A DNA stretch of 24,435 nucleotides from a bacterium. GTDB taxonomy: Bacteria; Desulfobacterota; JAPLJL01. Made by a program: the position numbers and the translations under genes. This document shows positions 1 through 7,708 of this stretch, piece after piece (within the stretch, counting starts at the first letter, position 1; each line of letters opens with the position of its first letter). The stretch lies in NCBI GenBank assembly GCA_028713675.1, contig JAQTNV010000052.1:1-24435 (forward strand), written 5' to 3'. The notes beneath the pieces were generated by a model, which worked only from the letters and a program-made list of their open reading frames with translations, was not told the DNA's origin and searched no databases.

Positions 1-1
1 C

Positions 2-235
2 AGCTGTAAACAGTGCGGGAGCATCACCGAATTTTTAACCGGTCTGGGCGGAAAGGATCCGGAGATCCTGTGCGGGAAATGCGGGAGCAGGGAGATGGAG
101 AAGGTAATGTCCGCTCCCAATGTGGTCACTTCCGATTCTCAACACCCGCAGGGCATGACCTGCTGCGGACGGGAAGAGCGCTGCTCCACCCCTTCCTGCG
201 CCGCGGGGGAAGCCTGCCGCAGCCATCAACATTAG
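2..235 (+). CDS. FmdB-family zinc ribbon protein (5' truncated)
   Basis: The window opens inside this gene, in reading frame 2, with about 77 codons left before a TAG stop. The fragment starts SCKQCGS, the end of the first Cys-x2-Cys knuckle of the FmdB/CxxC regulatory zinc ribbon. A second knuckle (CGKCGS) and the typical hydrophobic KVMSAPNVV segment follow. Probably only about seven residues (a start like MPIYEYK) are missing. The tail is rich in cysteine (TCCGREERCSTPSC and more), as is common in versions of this small protein from sulfate-reducing and syntrophic deltaproteobacteria. FmdB was proposed to regulate formamidase in Methylophilus, but most members have no proven role, so no function beyond a small zinc-binding protein is claimed. 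Its stop lies 24 bases before the DUF6125 gene, so the two are probably cotranscribed. Confidence 0.85.
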   Translation, partial: SCKQCGSITEFLTGLGGKDPEILCGKCGSREMEKVMSAPNVVTSDSQHPQGMTCCGREERCSTPSCAAGEACRSHQH

Positions 236-259
236 CCGCAATGGCCGGGGGAATTTCTG

Positions 260-775
260 ATGAGTGAATCTTTCCAGGATTTGAGCCGGGACAAACTGCT
301 GGAAATCCTCGGAGATTTCGCGGCGAACTGGCTGGCGCATGACGGATCGTGGTTTCTGGCCGCCGAAAAAGCGCACGGGTTGGAGAAAGCCATTTTCCTT
401 GACCGCGAGGCCTGGCGCGAATTCTCGCCCGTGGAAGCCAGACGGATAATGAAGCGCCATGACATTGCCGCCGGCGGAGGGCTGGACGCTCTCAAGAAAG
501 CACTTGGATTCCGCATGTATGCCCTGCTCAATGAGCAGAAAATCACCGAAGAAACCACCGGATCATTCATATTCAAGATGGTGGATTGCCGCGTGCAATC
601 GGCCCGCCGGCGGAAAAACCTGCCCGATTTTCCCTGTAAATCAGTAGGAATTGTCGAATATGCGGAATTCGCCAAAGCCATTGATCCGAGAATAAAATGC
701 GAATGCATCGCCTGTCCTCCCGATGATGTCAAACGGGATTGCTTCTGCGCCTGGAGATTCAGCATAGAAAAATAA
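260..775 (+). CDS. DUF6125 family protein
   Basis: A soluble protein of 171 residues that I recognise as the DUF6125 family, by the opening pattern LGDFAANWLAHDGSWF and by the conserved block MVDCRVQSARRR, LPDFPCKSVGIVEY and CECIACPP near the C-terminus. The function is not established. There is no signal peptide or membrane segment. Conserved Cys residues in DCRVQSA, FPCKSVG and CECIACPPDD could bind a metal or an iron-sulfur cluster, which is inference. The ATG at 260 has a good ribosome site (GGGGGA, seven bases upstream). The gene lies between the FmdB-like gene and a sulfur-related oxidoreductase on the same strand, so it may work in sulfur or redox metabolism. That rests on position only. 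Confidence 0.8.
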   Translation: MSESFQDLSRDKLLEILGDFAANWLAHDGSWFLAAEKAHGLEKAIFLDREAWREFSPVEARRIMKRHDIAAGGGLDALKKALGFRMYALLNEQKITEETTGSFIFKMVDCRVQSARRRKNLPDFPCKSVGIVEYAEFAKAIDPRIKCECIACPPDDVKRDCFCAWRFSIEK

Positions 776-842
776 GCAATTATGTGTTGAGGCACAGAAA
801 AAAAAGTCAAAATACCAAGAAGAGTTTGCCGGGAGGGTAATT

Positions 843-2543
843 ATGCCGGAAAGAAAAAGAATCTTAGTCGTGGGAGGGTCGGCGGCGGGACCCAAGGCCG
901 CGGCCCGGGCGCGCCGCCTGGATGAGGAAGCTGAAATCATCATTCTGCAGAAAGCCCCGGACCTTTCGATGGCTTCCTGCGGATACCCTTATTACGTAGG
1001 GGGGGTATTCAACGAGCGGAGCCAGCTCCTCAGCACGGCCACCGGGGTGATCCGGGACCCGAAGTTTTACTTAAACGCCAAGAATATCATCGCGAAAACC
1101 GAGACTGAGACGGTCAAAATCGACCGCGCGCGGAAAACGGTTACCGCCCGGAACCTCCGGACCGGAGCGGAGGAAACCCTGGCCTACGACCGGCTTATTC
1201 TTGCTACCGGCGCCCTCCCTAAGCAGCCGCCCCTTCCGGGAATAGATCTCGCGGGCGTCACCGCCCTGCATTCGCTGGCGGACGTGGATTATCTCCGCCA
1301 GGTCCGCGACGAGAAGAAGACGGCCCGGGCGGTCATAATCGGAGGCGGCCTGATCGGGATCGAGGCCGCCGAGGCCCTCCGCCTGGCCGGGCTGGAAGTA
1401 ACCGTGGTCGAGATGCTGCCTCAAATTCTTGCCTTCCTGGACTGGGAACTGGCCAAGCTGGTGGAAAACCATGTGCGGAGCAAGAAGGTTAACGTCCTCA
1501 CCGGCAACGGGATCGCGGGTTTCAAAGGCGAGAACGGCAAGCTCGCCGGGGTGAAACTCGCGGACGGCACCGAACTGCCCGCCGAGCTCGCAATCGTCGC
1601 CATCGGGGTGAGCCCCAACGCGAAACTGGCCCGGGAAGCCGGTCTCGAAATCGGTAAAACCGGGGGGATCGCGGTCAATAAATACCTGCAAACCTCAGAC
1701 CAGGATATCTACGCCGCCGGCGACTGCGTGGAATCGGAAAACCTGATCACCTCCGGCCGGGTGCACGCGCCTTTCGGAGACCTGGCCAACTTGGAGGGAA
1801 GGGTGGCCGGGGAAAACGCTGTCCGGGGCAACCAGGTTGTCTTCCCAGGCGTCATCCAGACCGGGATCTGCAAGGTTTTCGACTACACGGCCGGCTCCAC
1901 GGGGCTTTCCGAGAAGGCGGCCCGTGAAGCCGGGCAGACCGGCATTGAGACGGTGATCAGCGCCAGCCCGGACAAGCCGGGGTACATGAAAGGCCTGCTG
2001 CTGGTGACCAAGCTGGTGGTGGGCCGGAAAACGGAGAGGATCCTGGGAGCGCAGGTCATCGGGCCGGGCGACGCGAGCAGGCAGCTCTCCCAGTGGGCGG
2101 TCGCGATCAAGGGGAAGCTGACTGTGGAAGACATGGCCAACGCCGACCTGCCCTACCACCCGAATTACTCCTCCGCGATCGACCACGGGATCGCCACGGC
2201 CCACATCATGCAAAACAAGCTCCGGGGACTGATGCGGGGCGTTTCCGCGACCGAGGTCAAAAAGAAAATCGAGGCGGGGGAGAAGCCCTTTCTGCTCGAC
2301 GCCCGCGGCCCCGACGAGTTCGAGCAGATGCGCCTGGGACTGGGCGAGCACCTGATCCCGCTCGGGGCGCTGCGAAAGCGGCTGGGGGAGATGCCGCCGG
2401 ATAAAAATGCCGAGATCATATGCTACTGCAAGATCTCCCTGCGCGGCTATGAAGCGGCCCGGGTCCTGATGCAAAAGGGCTGGACCAACGTCAAGGTCAT
2501 GGAGGGCGGGTTGATGGCCTGGCCCTATCCAAGGGAAAAATAG
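843..2543 (+). CDS. CoA-disulfide reductase / NAD(P)H-persulfide reductase with C-terminal rhodanese domain
   Basis: A 566-residue flavoprotein of the CoADR-Rhd family. Residues 7-25 form the FAD-binding fold (VVGGSAAGPKAAARARR). The single redox cysteine is Cys46 in SMASCGYPYYVGG, the place of the CoA-disulfide reductase/NADH oxidase active site. The NAD(P)H fold is at 165-190 (GGGLIGIEAA), and the second FAD motif AAGDC is at 291-295. A dimerisation domain follows to about 450. A rhodanese domain fills the rest, with its active-site loop CKISLRG at Cys529. Characterised relatives reduce CoA disulfide, CoA persulfide or polysulfide with NAD(P)H. The rhodanese cysteine is thought to carry the persulfide. 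This fits cytosolic sulfur metabolism in an anaerobe. The start has a strong ribosome site (GGGAGGG). The substrate cannot be fixed from sequence. Confidence 0.93.
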   Translation: MPERKRILVVGGSAAGPKAAARARRLDEEAEIIILQKAPDLSMASCGYPYYVGGVFNERSQLLSTATGVIRDPKFYLNAKNIIAKTETETVKIDRARKTVTARNLRTGAEETLAYDRLILATGALPKQPPLPGIDLAGVTALHSLADVDYLRQVRDEKKTARAVIIGGGLIGIEAAEALRLAGLEVTVVEMLPQILAFLDWELAKLVENHVRSKKVNVLTGNGIAGFKGENGKLAGVKLADGTELPAELAIVAIGVSPNAKLAREAGLEIGKTGGIAVNKYLQTSDQDIYAAGDCVESENLITSGRVHAPFGDLANLEGRVAGENAVRGNQVVFPGVIQTGICKVFDYTAGSTGLSEKAAREAGQTGIETVISASPDKPGYMKGLLLVTKLVVGRKTERILGAQVIGPGDASRQLSQWAVAIKGKLTVEDMANADLPYHPNYSSAIDHGIATAHIMQNKLRGLMRGVSATEVKKKIEAGEKPFLLDARGPDEFEQMRLGLGEHLIPLGALRKRLGEMPPDKNAEIICYCKISLRGYEAARVLMQKGWTNVKVMEGGLMAWPYPREK

Positions 2544-2569
2544 ACAGTTACAGAGCCATAAACGATCGT

Positions 2570-3127
2570 TCAAGTTTTCCGGCATCGCCTGAGCAGGCGG
2601 AGGCTGGCCAGATAATAAATCGTGGGAATGACCAGCCAGATCAGCTGAACCAGGATTGTATATTGCTCGCCCCCAATGGTTATGAAGGCCGGATTATAAG
2701 GACGCACCGCGTAACGCCAGAGCACCCCGTTATTTAAAAGCTCGATAATAAAAGCCTGAGACACTCCCCAAACGGTCTGGATCGCCCAGGCCGAAAAACT
2801 GAAATTTGACAGGAACCGGTCGCTCCGCAGGATGATCCGGCAGAGGGCCACCCCGCCCAGGAAAAGAAGGCCGTCCCAGAAGGAGTGGCAGATATTGACC
2901 GTGATCCGGGGCAGGGGCCAGTCCACCAGGACGCGGAGAAAATCATCACCGGCGAGATTGAAGGGGATTTCAAAACCTAGCCCGATCGCGATCCCGAGCC
3001 AGAGCAGGCACCACTCGCGCCGGGGCAGGATATTCGCCCGATAGAGAATAAATCCGGCGATCGGTGTCCCGAACCCGATCACGAGATCCAGGACCATAGC
3101 CGTCTGTGGATCGAAGAAAGTTTTCAT
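2570..3127 (-). CDS. Unknown polytopic membrane protein
   Basis: I do not recognise the family. From the ATG at 3127 the protein has 185 residues and about five hydrophobic segments: after the N-terminal KTFFDPQ, around WLGIAIGLGFEI, around FWDGLLFLGGVALC, around WAIQTVWGVSQAF, and near the C-terminus before a basic RRCRKT tail. Charged or polar residues sit within or next to the membrane spans (FEIPF, the HSFWDG His and Asp, and IIELL), which hints at an enzyme or a binding pocket rather than a simple anchor. A longer reading from a TTG at 3175 is possible, but the ATG has a GAGGGG ribosome site and the extra 16 residues look like untranslated sequence. The gene converges on the oxidoreductase, with only 26 bases between the stops. 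Confidence 0.7.
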   Translation of the reverse strand: MKTFFDPQTAMVLDLVIGFGTPIAGFILYRANILPRREWCLLWLGIAIGLGFEIPFNLAGDDFLRVLVDWPLPRITVNICHSFWDGLLFLGGVALCRIILRSDRFLSNFSFSAWAIQTVWGVSQAFIIELLNNGVLWRYAVRPYNPAFITIGGEQYTILVQLIWLVIPTIYYLASLRLLRRCRKT

Positions 3128-3230
3128 TTTCCGTCCCCTCGGAAAACACTTATCAGGTACCGTCGGCTTCGTCAAACCCGGAGAGAATCTTTAATTGGTC
3201 CGGATTTACAGGTATATTTATCAAAAGTTT

Positions 3231-4079
3231 ATGGACTCTGATCCCATTACCCTTTCAATCAAGGCCGGCGAGTTCGAGATCCAGTATCTGGACTACGAAG
3301 GCAGCGGTCCGGGGATCGTTTTTCTCCACGCCACCGGTTTTCTGCCCTGGGTCTGGCATCCGGTGGCGAGAAGGCTCCGGGGGAAATACCGCATGGCCGT
3401 ACCTTATTTCTGCGATCACCGGAGGGATGAGCCGGAGGAAGGCGGGGTGAGCTGGGAGCTCCTGGCCCGGGACATGTCCGATTTCCTGAAGGCATTGGGC
3501 TGGAAAGACGTTTTCCTGGTCGGTCACTCTATGGGCGGAACCGTCCTGACCTTGGCCGAGGCGCTTTTTGGACCGCTGGCCCGGAAGATGGTCCTGATCG
3601 AGCCGATCTACCTGCCGGCCGGGATTTACGGGCATAAAATCTCCGTGGAAGAACACCCCCTGGCTTCGAAATCCATCCGGCGCCGCAACCAGTGGAAAAA
3701 CGCGGCGGAGGCGGAAAAATACCTGCGCGGAAAAGAGATATTCCAGGACTGGGACGCGGAAGCCCTGGATCTCTATATTAAATACGGGATGAAGGAAGGT
3801 GAGGCCGGGGGCCTGACCCTGGCCTGTCACCCGGTTCGGGAGGCCGCGCTTTTCCTGGGCAGCTCCGCCCGTGACCCCTGGCCGCTTTTGCCGAAAATAA
3901 CCTGCCCGGTGCTCTTCCTGGAAGGGGAGAACAGCCCCAACCGGAATTATATCGATCTGGAGAATGCCGCCGCGCTGGTGCCCCGGGCGGAGAGGAGAAT
4001 CATTCCCGGAGCGGGCCACCTGGTCCCGATGGAAAAACCCGCGGCGGTCGCAGAAATCATTGAGGAATTCTTTAAATAA
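3231..4079 (+). CDS. Alpha/beta hydrolase, cytoplasmic
   Basis: A protein of 282 residues with the alpha/beta hydrolase fold. It has an oxyanion strand GIVFLHATGF, the nucleophile elbow GHSMGG (Ser100 from this start) and the catalytic His in GAGHLVP (His263). The acid is probably in or just after FLEGENSPNR. The usual RGxGxS segment is replaced by FCDHRRDEPEEGG, so it belongs to a distinct subfamily and the substrate is unknown. No signal peptide is seen. The start is uncertain. The ATG at 3231 matches where relatives usually begin but has no ribosome site. A TTG at 3195 would add 12 residues and has GGAGAGA eight bases upstream. The next gene is a second, lipid-anchored hydrolase of the same fold, 132 bases downstream. 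Confidence 0.85.
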   Translation: MDSDPITLSIKAGEFEIQYLDYEGSGPGIVFLHATGFLPWVWHPVARRLRGKYRMAVPYFCDHRRDEPEEGGVSWELLARDMSDFLKALGWKDVFLVGHSMGGTVLTLAEALFGPLARKMVLIEPIYLPAGIYGHKISVEEHPLASKSIRRRNQWKNAAEAEKYLRGKEIFQDWDAEALDLYIKYGMKEGEAGGLTLACHPVREAALFLGSSARDPWPLLPKITCPVLFLEGENSPNRNYIDLENAAALVPRAERRIIPGAGHLVPMEKPAAVAEIIEEFFK

Positions 4080-4080
4080 C

Positions 4081-4108
4081 GTGAGACGTAAGACGTTAGA
4101 CGAACAAG
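4081..4108. repeat. Heptad tandem block (4 units)
   Basis: Four 7-base units in register begin one base after the stop of the first hydrolase gene: GTGAGAC, GTAAGAC, GTTAGAC and a divergent GAACAAG. This is one of the recurring 7-base-period intergenic arrays of this window. Confidence 0.7.
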
Positions 4109-4123
4109 ATACATAAAAAAAGT

Positions 4124-4150
4124 GTCATTCTGATCGGAGCGAAGAATCTC
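4124..4150 (-). repeat. Dispersed intergenic repeat, GAGATTCTTCGCT type, copy 1
   Basis: Read on the minus strand this 27-base element starts GAGATTCTTCGCT and ends CAGAATGAC. It pairs with a closely similar element at 17994-18021 in the opposite orientation. Elements of this look are common between genes in many unrelated bacterial genomes. No role is known to me. Confidence 0.6.
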
Positions 4151-4159
4151 GTTTTCCCC

Positions 4160-4187
4160 GATCTACCATCTACCGACTACGGTCTAC
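4160..4187. repeat. Heptad tandem block (4 units)
   Basis: Four 7-base units, each ending in CTAC on the plus strand (GATCTAC, CATCTAC, CGACTAC, GGTCTAC), or GTAGAnn-like units on the minus strand. The block ends 24 bases before the lipoprotein hydrolase start and its AGGAGG ribosome site. Confidence 0.7.
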
Positions 4188-4211
4188 CGTATTTCGGAAA
4201 AGGAGGAAAAC

Positions 4212-5171
4212 ATGAACCTAGGAAAAATTATCCGGATCATAATTATGCTGGTGTTTTTCAGCGGGCTGGCTGGCTGCGGTCTTTTCATCAAGACCATTCC
4301 CCCCGGCCAGATCCCCGCGCCCACCCCTTTCGACCATTTCGTCAAGGTCGGCGGGGTCAATTACCATTATCTCGAGTATCCCGGTTCGGGCCCCACTGTC
4401 GTGCTTTTGCACGGCTTCGGCTCCTCCACCTACACCTGGGAGGGGGTGATCCCGTACCTGAAGCAAAAAGGCTTTCACTTATACGCGTTTGACATGAAGG
4501 GCTTCGGCTGGTCGGACAAGCCCAAGGGCGCCGATTACTCCCCCTTTACGCTTCTTAAGGAAGTCAACGCTTTAATGGAAGCGCTCGGGCTGAAGAAGGT
4601 GATTTTCATCGGGAACTCCCTCGGGGGCGGGATCGGCACGCTCATGGCCCTCGAGCATCCGGACAAGATCGAGCGCCTGGTCCTGGTGGACGCCGGCGGG
4701 TATCCGATGGAGCTTCCCTCGATTATCAACCTGGCCCGGGTGCCGCTGGCGGCCGAAACCCTGAAGCTCTTTTTCGGGCGCTGGGTGATCCGCTGGAACA
4801 TTTCGGAAGTCATGTATGCCGACGAGCTTATGACCGGCAGACAGGTGGATGCCTACTTCGACCGGCTGCGAAGCGAGGGCGCCATCGACGCCATGATCAA
4901 GCTGGCCCGTGCGATTGATTTCAACGCTTTCGAGCCTTACATCGCCCGAAATCAGGAAATTAAAATCCCGGTGCTGATCATCTGGGGGGAGGAGGACAAA
5001 TGGGTGCCGCTTTCGATCGGCTACCAGTTCCGGCAGGATATCCCCGGATCCAAGTTGGTGATCATCCCCAAGTGCGGGCATATTGCCCAAGAGGAATACC
5101 CGAAACTGACCGCGGAATACATCATCGGTTTTATCGAGGGAAAAATCCCGGCCGGACCGGCTGTTTATTGA
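4212..5171 (+). CDS. Lipoprotein alpha/beta hydrolase
   Basis: A 319-residue alpha/beta hydrolase carried by a lipoprotein signal peptide. A hydrophobic core at residues 5-18 is followed by the lipobox LAGC, so Cys22 would be the lipidated N-terminus and the enzyme would sit on the membrane in the envelope. The fold motifs are clear: oxyanion HGFG at 67-70, DMKGFGWSDKP at 94-104, the nucleophile Ser136 in GNSLGG, Asp262 in GEEDKWVP and His290 in CGH. It looks like an esterase or epoxide-hydrolase-like member. The substrate is unknown, but its location suggests a lipid or envelope ester. The ATG has a strong AGGAGG ribosome site. It lies 132 bases after another hydrolase gene and 60 bases before an exported DUF2804 protein gene, so the three may act together. 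Confidence 0.9.
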   Translation: MNLGKIIRIIIMLVFFSGLAGCGLFIKTIPPGQIPAPTPFDHFVKVGGVNYHYLEYPGSGPTVVLLHGFGSSTYTWEGVIPYLKQKGFHLYAFDMKGFGWSDKPKGADYSPFTLLKEVNALMEALGLKKVIFIGNSLGGGIGTLMALEHPDKIERLVLVDAGGYPMELPSIINLARVPLAAETLKLFFGRWVIRWNISEVMYADELMTGRQVDAYFDRLRSEGAIDAMIKLARAIDFNAFEPYIARNQEIKIPVLIIWGEEDKWVPLSIGYQFRQDIPGSKLVIIPKCGHIAQEEYPKLTAEYIIGFIEGKIPAGPAVY

Positions 5172-5186
5172 TCAGGAAGAAGGAAA

Positions 5187-5214
5187 GGTGAAAGGTCAAA
5201 GTTGAAAGGTTGAA
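5187..5214. repeat. Heptad tandem block (4 units)
   Basis: Four units of period seven (GGTGAAA, GGTCAAA, GTTGAAA, GGTTGAA) lie between the lipoprotein hydrolase and the DUF2804 gene. The register continues into the GGAGG ribosome site of the DUF2804 gene. Confidence 0.7.
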
Positions 5215-5231
5215 GGGCTGGAGGAAAAGAC

Positions 5232-6413
5232 ATGAAAAAAAGAATCGGGAGAAGGGATTTCCTGGGAAAAAGCGGGAAAGTCCTGCTCGCGTCCGGGCTC
5301 TCACGCCTGGGCTCCGCCGCGCCGGTTTTCGCCGCCGTTTCCTCCGTCCAGACACAATCAGATTATTTTATCTTCCCGGCTGCCCCCGGCATCATCGAAG
5401 AAGCTCCGGGCAAGATTGTCGAAGCGGGGCGGATCAGGCTCGGGTATTTCCGGTCTCCGGTCCGGGAAATGAATCTTTCCGAGGCCCGCGTGCTGAAGGG
5501 CCTGATCCGGAACTACCCGGAGTTCATCGGTTACGGAATCACGCATCCGGACTGGTATTTCGGGACGATCATCCTCGATCCCAAAGTTTTCCCCTATATC
5601 TCGTCCATTTACGCTTATGACCGCCGCTCGGGCCGGCTGTTTTCCCACGACCGGCTCATTTTCGGAAAACAGGGCGCGGTGGCCGGGAACACCTGGGACG
5701 GCGAGTCGTTCGCCGTGGATTCGGACTTCATGATCCGTTTCCGCCACCGCCTCCAGGAAGGGTATCACGAGATCAAGATTGATATACCCCAGGATCATGA
5801 TAAACCTGCGGTCCAGGCTGACCTGAAACTCTTCCTCGACCTGAAATCCTTCGAGCCCCTGACGGTCAGCATGCTGGTGGAACCGCGCTACTGGTGCTAC
5901 ACGCAGAAGGCCTTCCTGCCGATTGCCGGAGAAATGACCATCGGGCGCCAAAAAATCGTCTTCGATCCCCGTCGCGATCTGGCCGGCCTGGACGAAAGCC
6001 GGAACCTGGCCCCCTTTAGGTTCGGCTGGACCTGGGGTACCTGCGCCGGTTTTGACGGAGCAAACGGGATTGTGGGAATGAACGCCGGGGTGCGCACCCA
6101 GATGCCTGACGGCGAGCGCTGGAATGAGAACTGCGCCTGGATCGACGGAAAAATCTCCCTCCTGGGGGATGTCGCCTGGGAACTTGATCCGGACCATCCG
6201 AAAAAACCCTGGAGGCTGAAAGACAAACGGGGCCGGTTCGACCTGGAATACTACCCGGACGGGAAGAAAAACATCGGCTCCCGATCCATCGGCATAAGTT
6301 ATTTTCAGACCTGCGGCGAATACGAGGGCACCCTGCAGGATGAGGCGGGAAAGACCCATTCTTTCAATACATATTACGGGACCGCCGAACAGGGTATGTT
6401 CGGGTGGCCGTGA
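5232..6413 (+). CDS. Exported DUF2804 domain protein (Tat-type signal)
   Basis: A 393-residue protein whose body matches DUF2804: the FGWTWGTCAGFDGANG block, the GMNAGV and WNENCAWIDGK strands and a C-terminal YFQTCGEYEG segment suggest a beta-rich fold. The function of DUF2804 is not established. Some relatives are annotated next to lipid or sterol-related genes, but this is weak guidance. The N-terminus GRRDFLGKSGKVLLASG carries the twin-arginine pattern RRxFL and a moderate hydrophobic stretch ending near APVFAA, so export by the Tat route is likely. The start has a GGAGG ribosome site seven bases upstream. It follows the lipoprotein hydrolase by 60 bases and is probably in the same transcript. 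No terminator is visible after it, only heptad arrays. Confidence 0.85.
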   Translation: MKKRIGRRDFLGKSGKVLLASGLSRLGSAAPVFAAVSSVQTQSDYFIFPAAPGIIEEAPGKIVEAGRIRLGYFRSPVREMNLSEARVLKGLIRNYPEFIGYGITHPDWYFGTIILDPKVFPYISSIYAYDRRSGRLFSHDRLIFGKQGAVAGNTWDGESFAVDSDFMIRFRHRLQEGYHEIKIDIPQDHDKPAVQADLKLFLDLKSFEPLTVSMLVEPRYWCYTQKAFLPIAGEMTIGRQKIVFDPRRDLAGLDESRNLAPFRFGWTWGTCAGFDGANGIVGMNAGVRTQMPDGERWNENCAWIDGKISLLGDVAWELDPDHPKKPWRLKDKRGRFDLEYYPDGKKNIGSRSIGISYFQTCGEYEGTLQDEAGKTHSFNTYYGTAEQGMFGWP

Positions 6414-6428
6414 TCTGCAGAAAAACAG

Positions 6429-6463
6429 GTCATGGGTGATAGGTCATAGGTTATGGGTAAAGA
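6429..6463. repeat. Heptad tandem block (5 units)
   Basis: Five units in strict 7-base register, each beginning GT: GTCATGG, GTGATAG, GTCATAG, GTTATGG, GTAAAGA. The block starts 16 bases after the DUF2804 stop. Confidence 0.75.
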
Positions 6464-6495
6464 ACATCCTCCTGCGCAAAAGCTTCGGAGGACAG

Positions 6496-6523
6496 GTAGG
6501 GTATAGAGCAAAGAGCAAAGGGC
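6496..6523. repeat. Heptad tandem block (4 units)
   Basis: Four units with period seven, of which two are nearly identical (AAAGAGC and AAAGGGC) and two diverged (GTAGGGT, ATAGAGC). Confidence 0.6.
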
Positions 6524-6621
6524 ACGACCGCCAACCGCAGTCATTTGCCTTAAGTCAGAAGTAACCTGTAAAAAATTCATGATTATGGGGTTTGTTGGGT
6601 TTTAAGAGCCCATGGACTTCC

Positions 6622-6651
6622 AGAAAAATAAAAACCGGGCGTTCCGCCCGG
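6622..6651 (-). terminator. Intrinsic terminator of the 8873-6704 operon
   Basis: Read on the minus strand, a perfect 7-base-pair stem CCGGGCG / CGCCCGG with a three-base loop is followed by TTTTTATTTTT. It lies about 53 bases beyond the stop of the 4Fe-4S protein gene (6704), which is the expected place for the end of that transcript. The plus-strand side lacks a comparable U tract, so it mainly acts on the minus strand. Confidence 0.85.
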
Positions 6652-6665
6652 CCCTTTCCTTAACC

Positions 6666-6700
6666 TTGAACCGTGAACGTTGAACTTCTGAACCTATGAC
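6666..6700. repeat. Heptad tandem block (5 units)
   Basis: Five units with period seven: TTGAACC, GTGAACG, TTGAACT, TCTGAAC, CTATGAC. It abuts the stop of the 4Fe-4S protein gene (6704) and lies between that stop and the terminator. Confidence 0.75.
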
Positions 6701-6703
6701 CTA

Positions 6704-7708
6704 TTATTTGTTGGGGATCCCCGCTTCGCAGGGAACATTGACCGAGCAGAGGCCGCAGCCGTAAATAAAGATGTGGTAATTTTTATTGCAGTACCGGAGG
6801 GATTTCGCCACCCGGCCGTAGCAGGTTTCCTTGTCGTGCCCCTTGATATCAATCGCCCCGACGGGGCATCTTTTCGCGCATTTCAGGCATTCAGTTCCCT
6901 GATATTGCAGACAATAAGCGTGAATGTCCTCCGGTCTGGGGCGGTTGGGCTTCAGTTTTCGGTGAACGACGAAACTTCCCACCCGGTGGGCGCACCCTTT
7001 TTCGGTAATTAACAGGTCATTCTTGCCAAAAGTTCCCAGTCCGGCCGCGTAGGCAATATGCCGGTGCGACCAGGGCGACGCCCAGCCGACCTTCGGGTAG
7101 CGCTGTTTTCTAAACATCGGCGTGACATCCGGGGAAACGGCCAGAATTCCCTTGCCCATCAGGAGAGCAACCAGCTCGCGGACCAGGGCCTGGCTGAAAA
7201 TTTCACCCCGAAGCCGGGTCTGGGCCCACCTTTCCGAGCACCATTGGTTTTCTTCGGCATTTTCCCTGCGGGTTTTCCCGGAAATCGGCAAAACGAAGGA
7301 GACCACGCTCAGTTCGCCGGCCGGAGGCGGGTTGACGCCGTTATTTTGGGCCTGCCAGGCCATGATTTCCGCGGGGGCAAAATGGTGCGGCCCGATGATT
7401 TCCTTGAATTTTGCGAAAATCGGGTCGTCGCCGGCCACGAAGCCGACCAGGGGTTTTTCGAAAATTCTCTCTCCCGCGAAGGGAAATTCCATGCTGTTAT
7501 CGGGATGGCTCTCGACCCGGTCGGAAATGGTTTTGATAAACCATTGCTCATCGAACGTCGGATCTACGCTGGCCGAGGCGCGGTCCAGATTCAATTTCGG
7601 CTGGCGCGGATGACCTATCCCCCGCATTTCGCCGAGGGCATTTTTAATTCCCCGCCAGTCGCTCAGGAAGGAAAAACGGCGATATTTATTTCTCGGTTCT
7701 TTGCTCAT
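6704..7708 (-). CDS. 4Fe-4S protein, epoxyqueuosine-reductase-like
   Basis: A 334-residue protein with a C-terminal iron-sulfur domain like those of QueG and reductive-dehalogenase-related proteins. The first cluster ligands are Cys274-x2-Cys277-x3-Cys281-Pro in TECLKCAKRCPVGAI, with Cys266 upstream in an unusually wide spacing. The second set is Cys318, Cys321 and Cys327 (GCGLCSVNVPC), with Cys296 or Cys307 as possible fourth ligand. The middle holds the AYAAGLGTFGKNDLLIT segment typical of this family. It differs enough from true QueG that I do not assign the tRNA role. Similar stand-alone proteins are common in anaerobes and uncharacterised. Its start overlaps the upstream phosphoesterase gene by 23 bases, so translation is probably coupled. 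No signal peptide is seen. Confidence 0.82.
   Translation of the reverse strand: MSKEPRNKYRRFSFLSDWRGIKNALGEMRGIGHPRQPKLNLDRASASVDPTFDEQWFIKTISDRVESHPDNSMEFPFAGERIFEKPLVGFVAGDDPIFAKFKEIIGPHHFAPAEIMAWQAQNNGVNPPPAGELSVVSFVLPISGKTRRENAEENQWCSERWAQTRLRGEIFSQALVRELVALLMGKGILAVSPDVTPMFRKQRYPKVGWASPWSHRHIAYAAGLGTFGKNDLLITEKGCAHRVGSFVVHRKLKPNRPRPEDIHAYCLQYQGTECLKCAKRCPVGAIDIKGHDKETCYGRVAKSLRYCNKNYHIFIYGCGLCSVNVPCEAGIPNK

Noticed and set aside
843-2543. Mercuric reductase or dihydrolipoamide dehydrogenase
   Set aside because: There is one active-site Cys (Cys46) in SCGYPYY instead of the CxxxxC pair of those enzymes, and a rhodanese domain follows.
5358-6359. A 333-codon minus-strand frame opposite the DUF2804 gene
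   Set aside because: The plus strand has a signal peptide, a ribosome site and DUF2804 motifs. The antisense frame has none.
6704-7708. Naming this gene queG
   Set aside because: The Cys spacing of the first cluster is widened and the N-terminal domain does not clearly match epoxyqueuosine reductase, so only family-level similarity is claimed.
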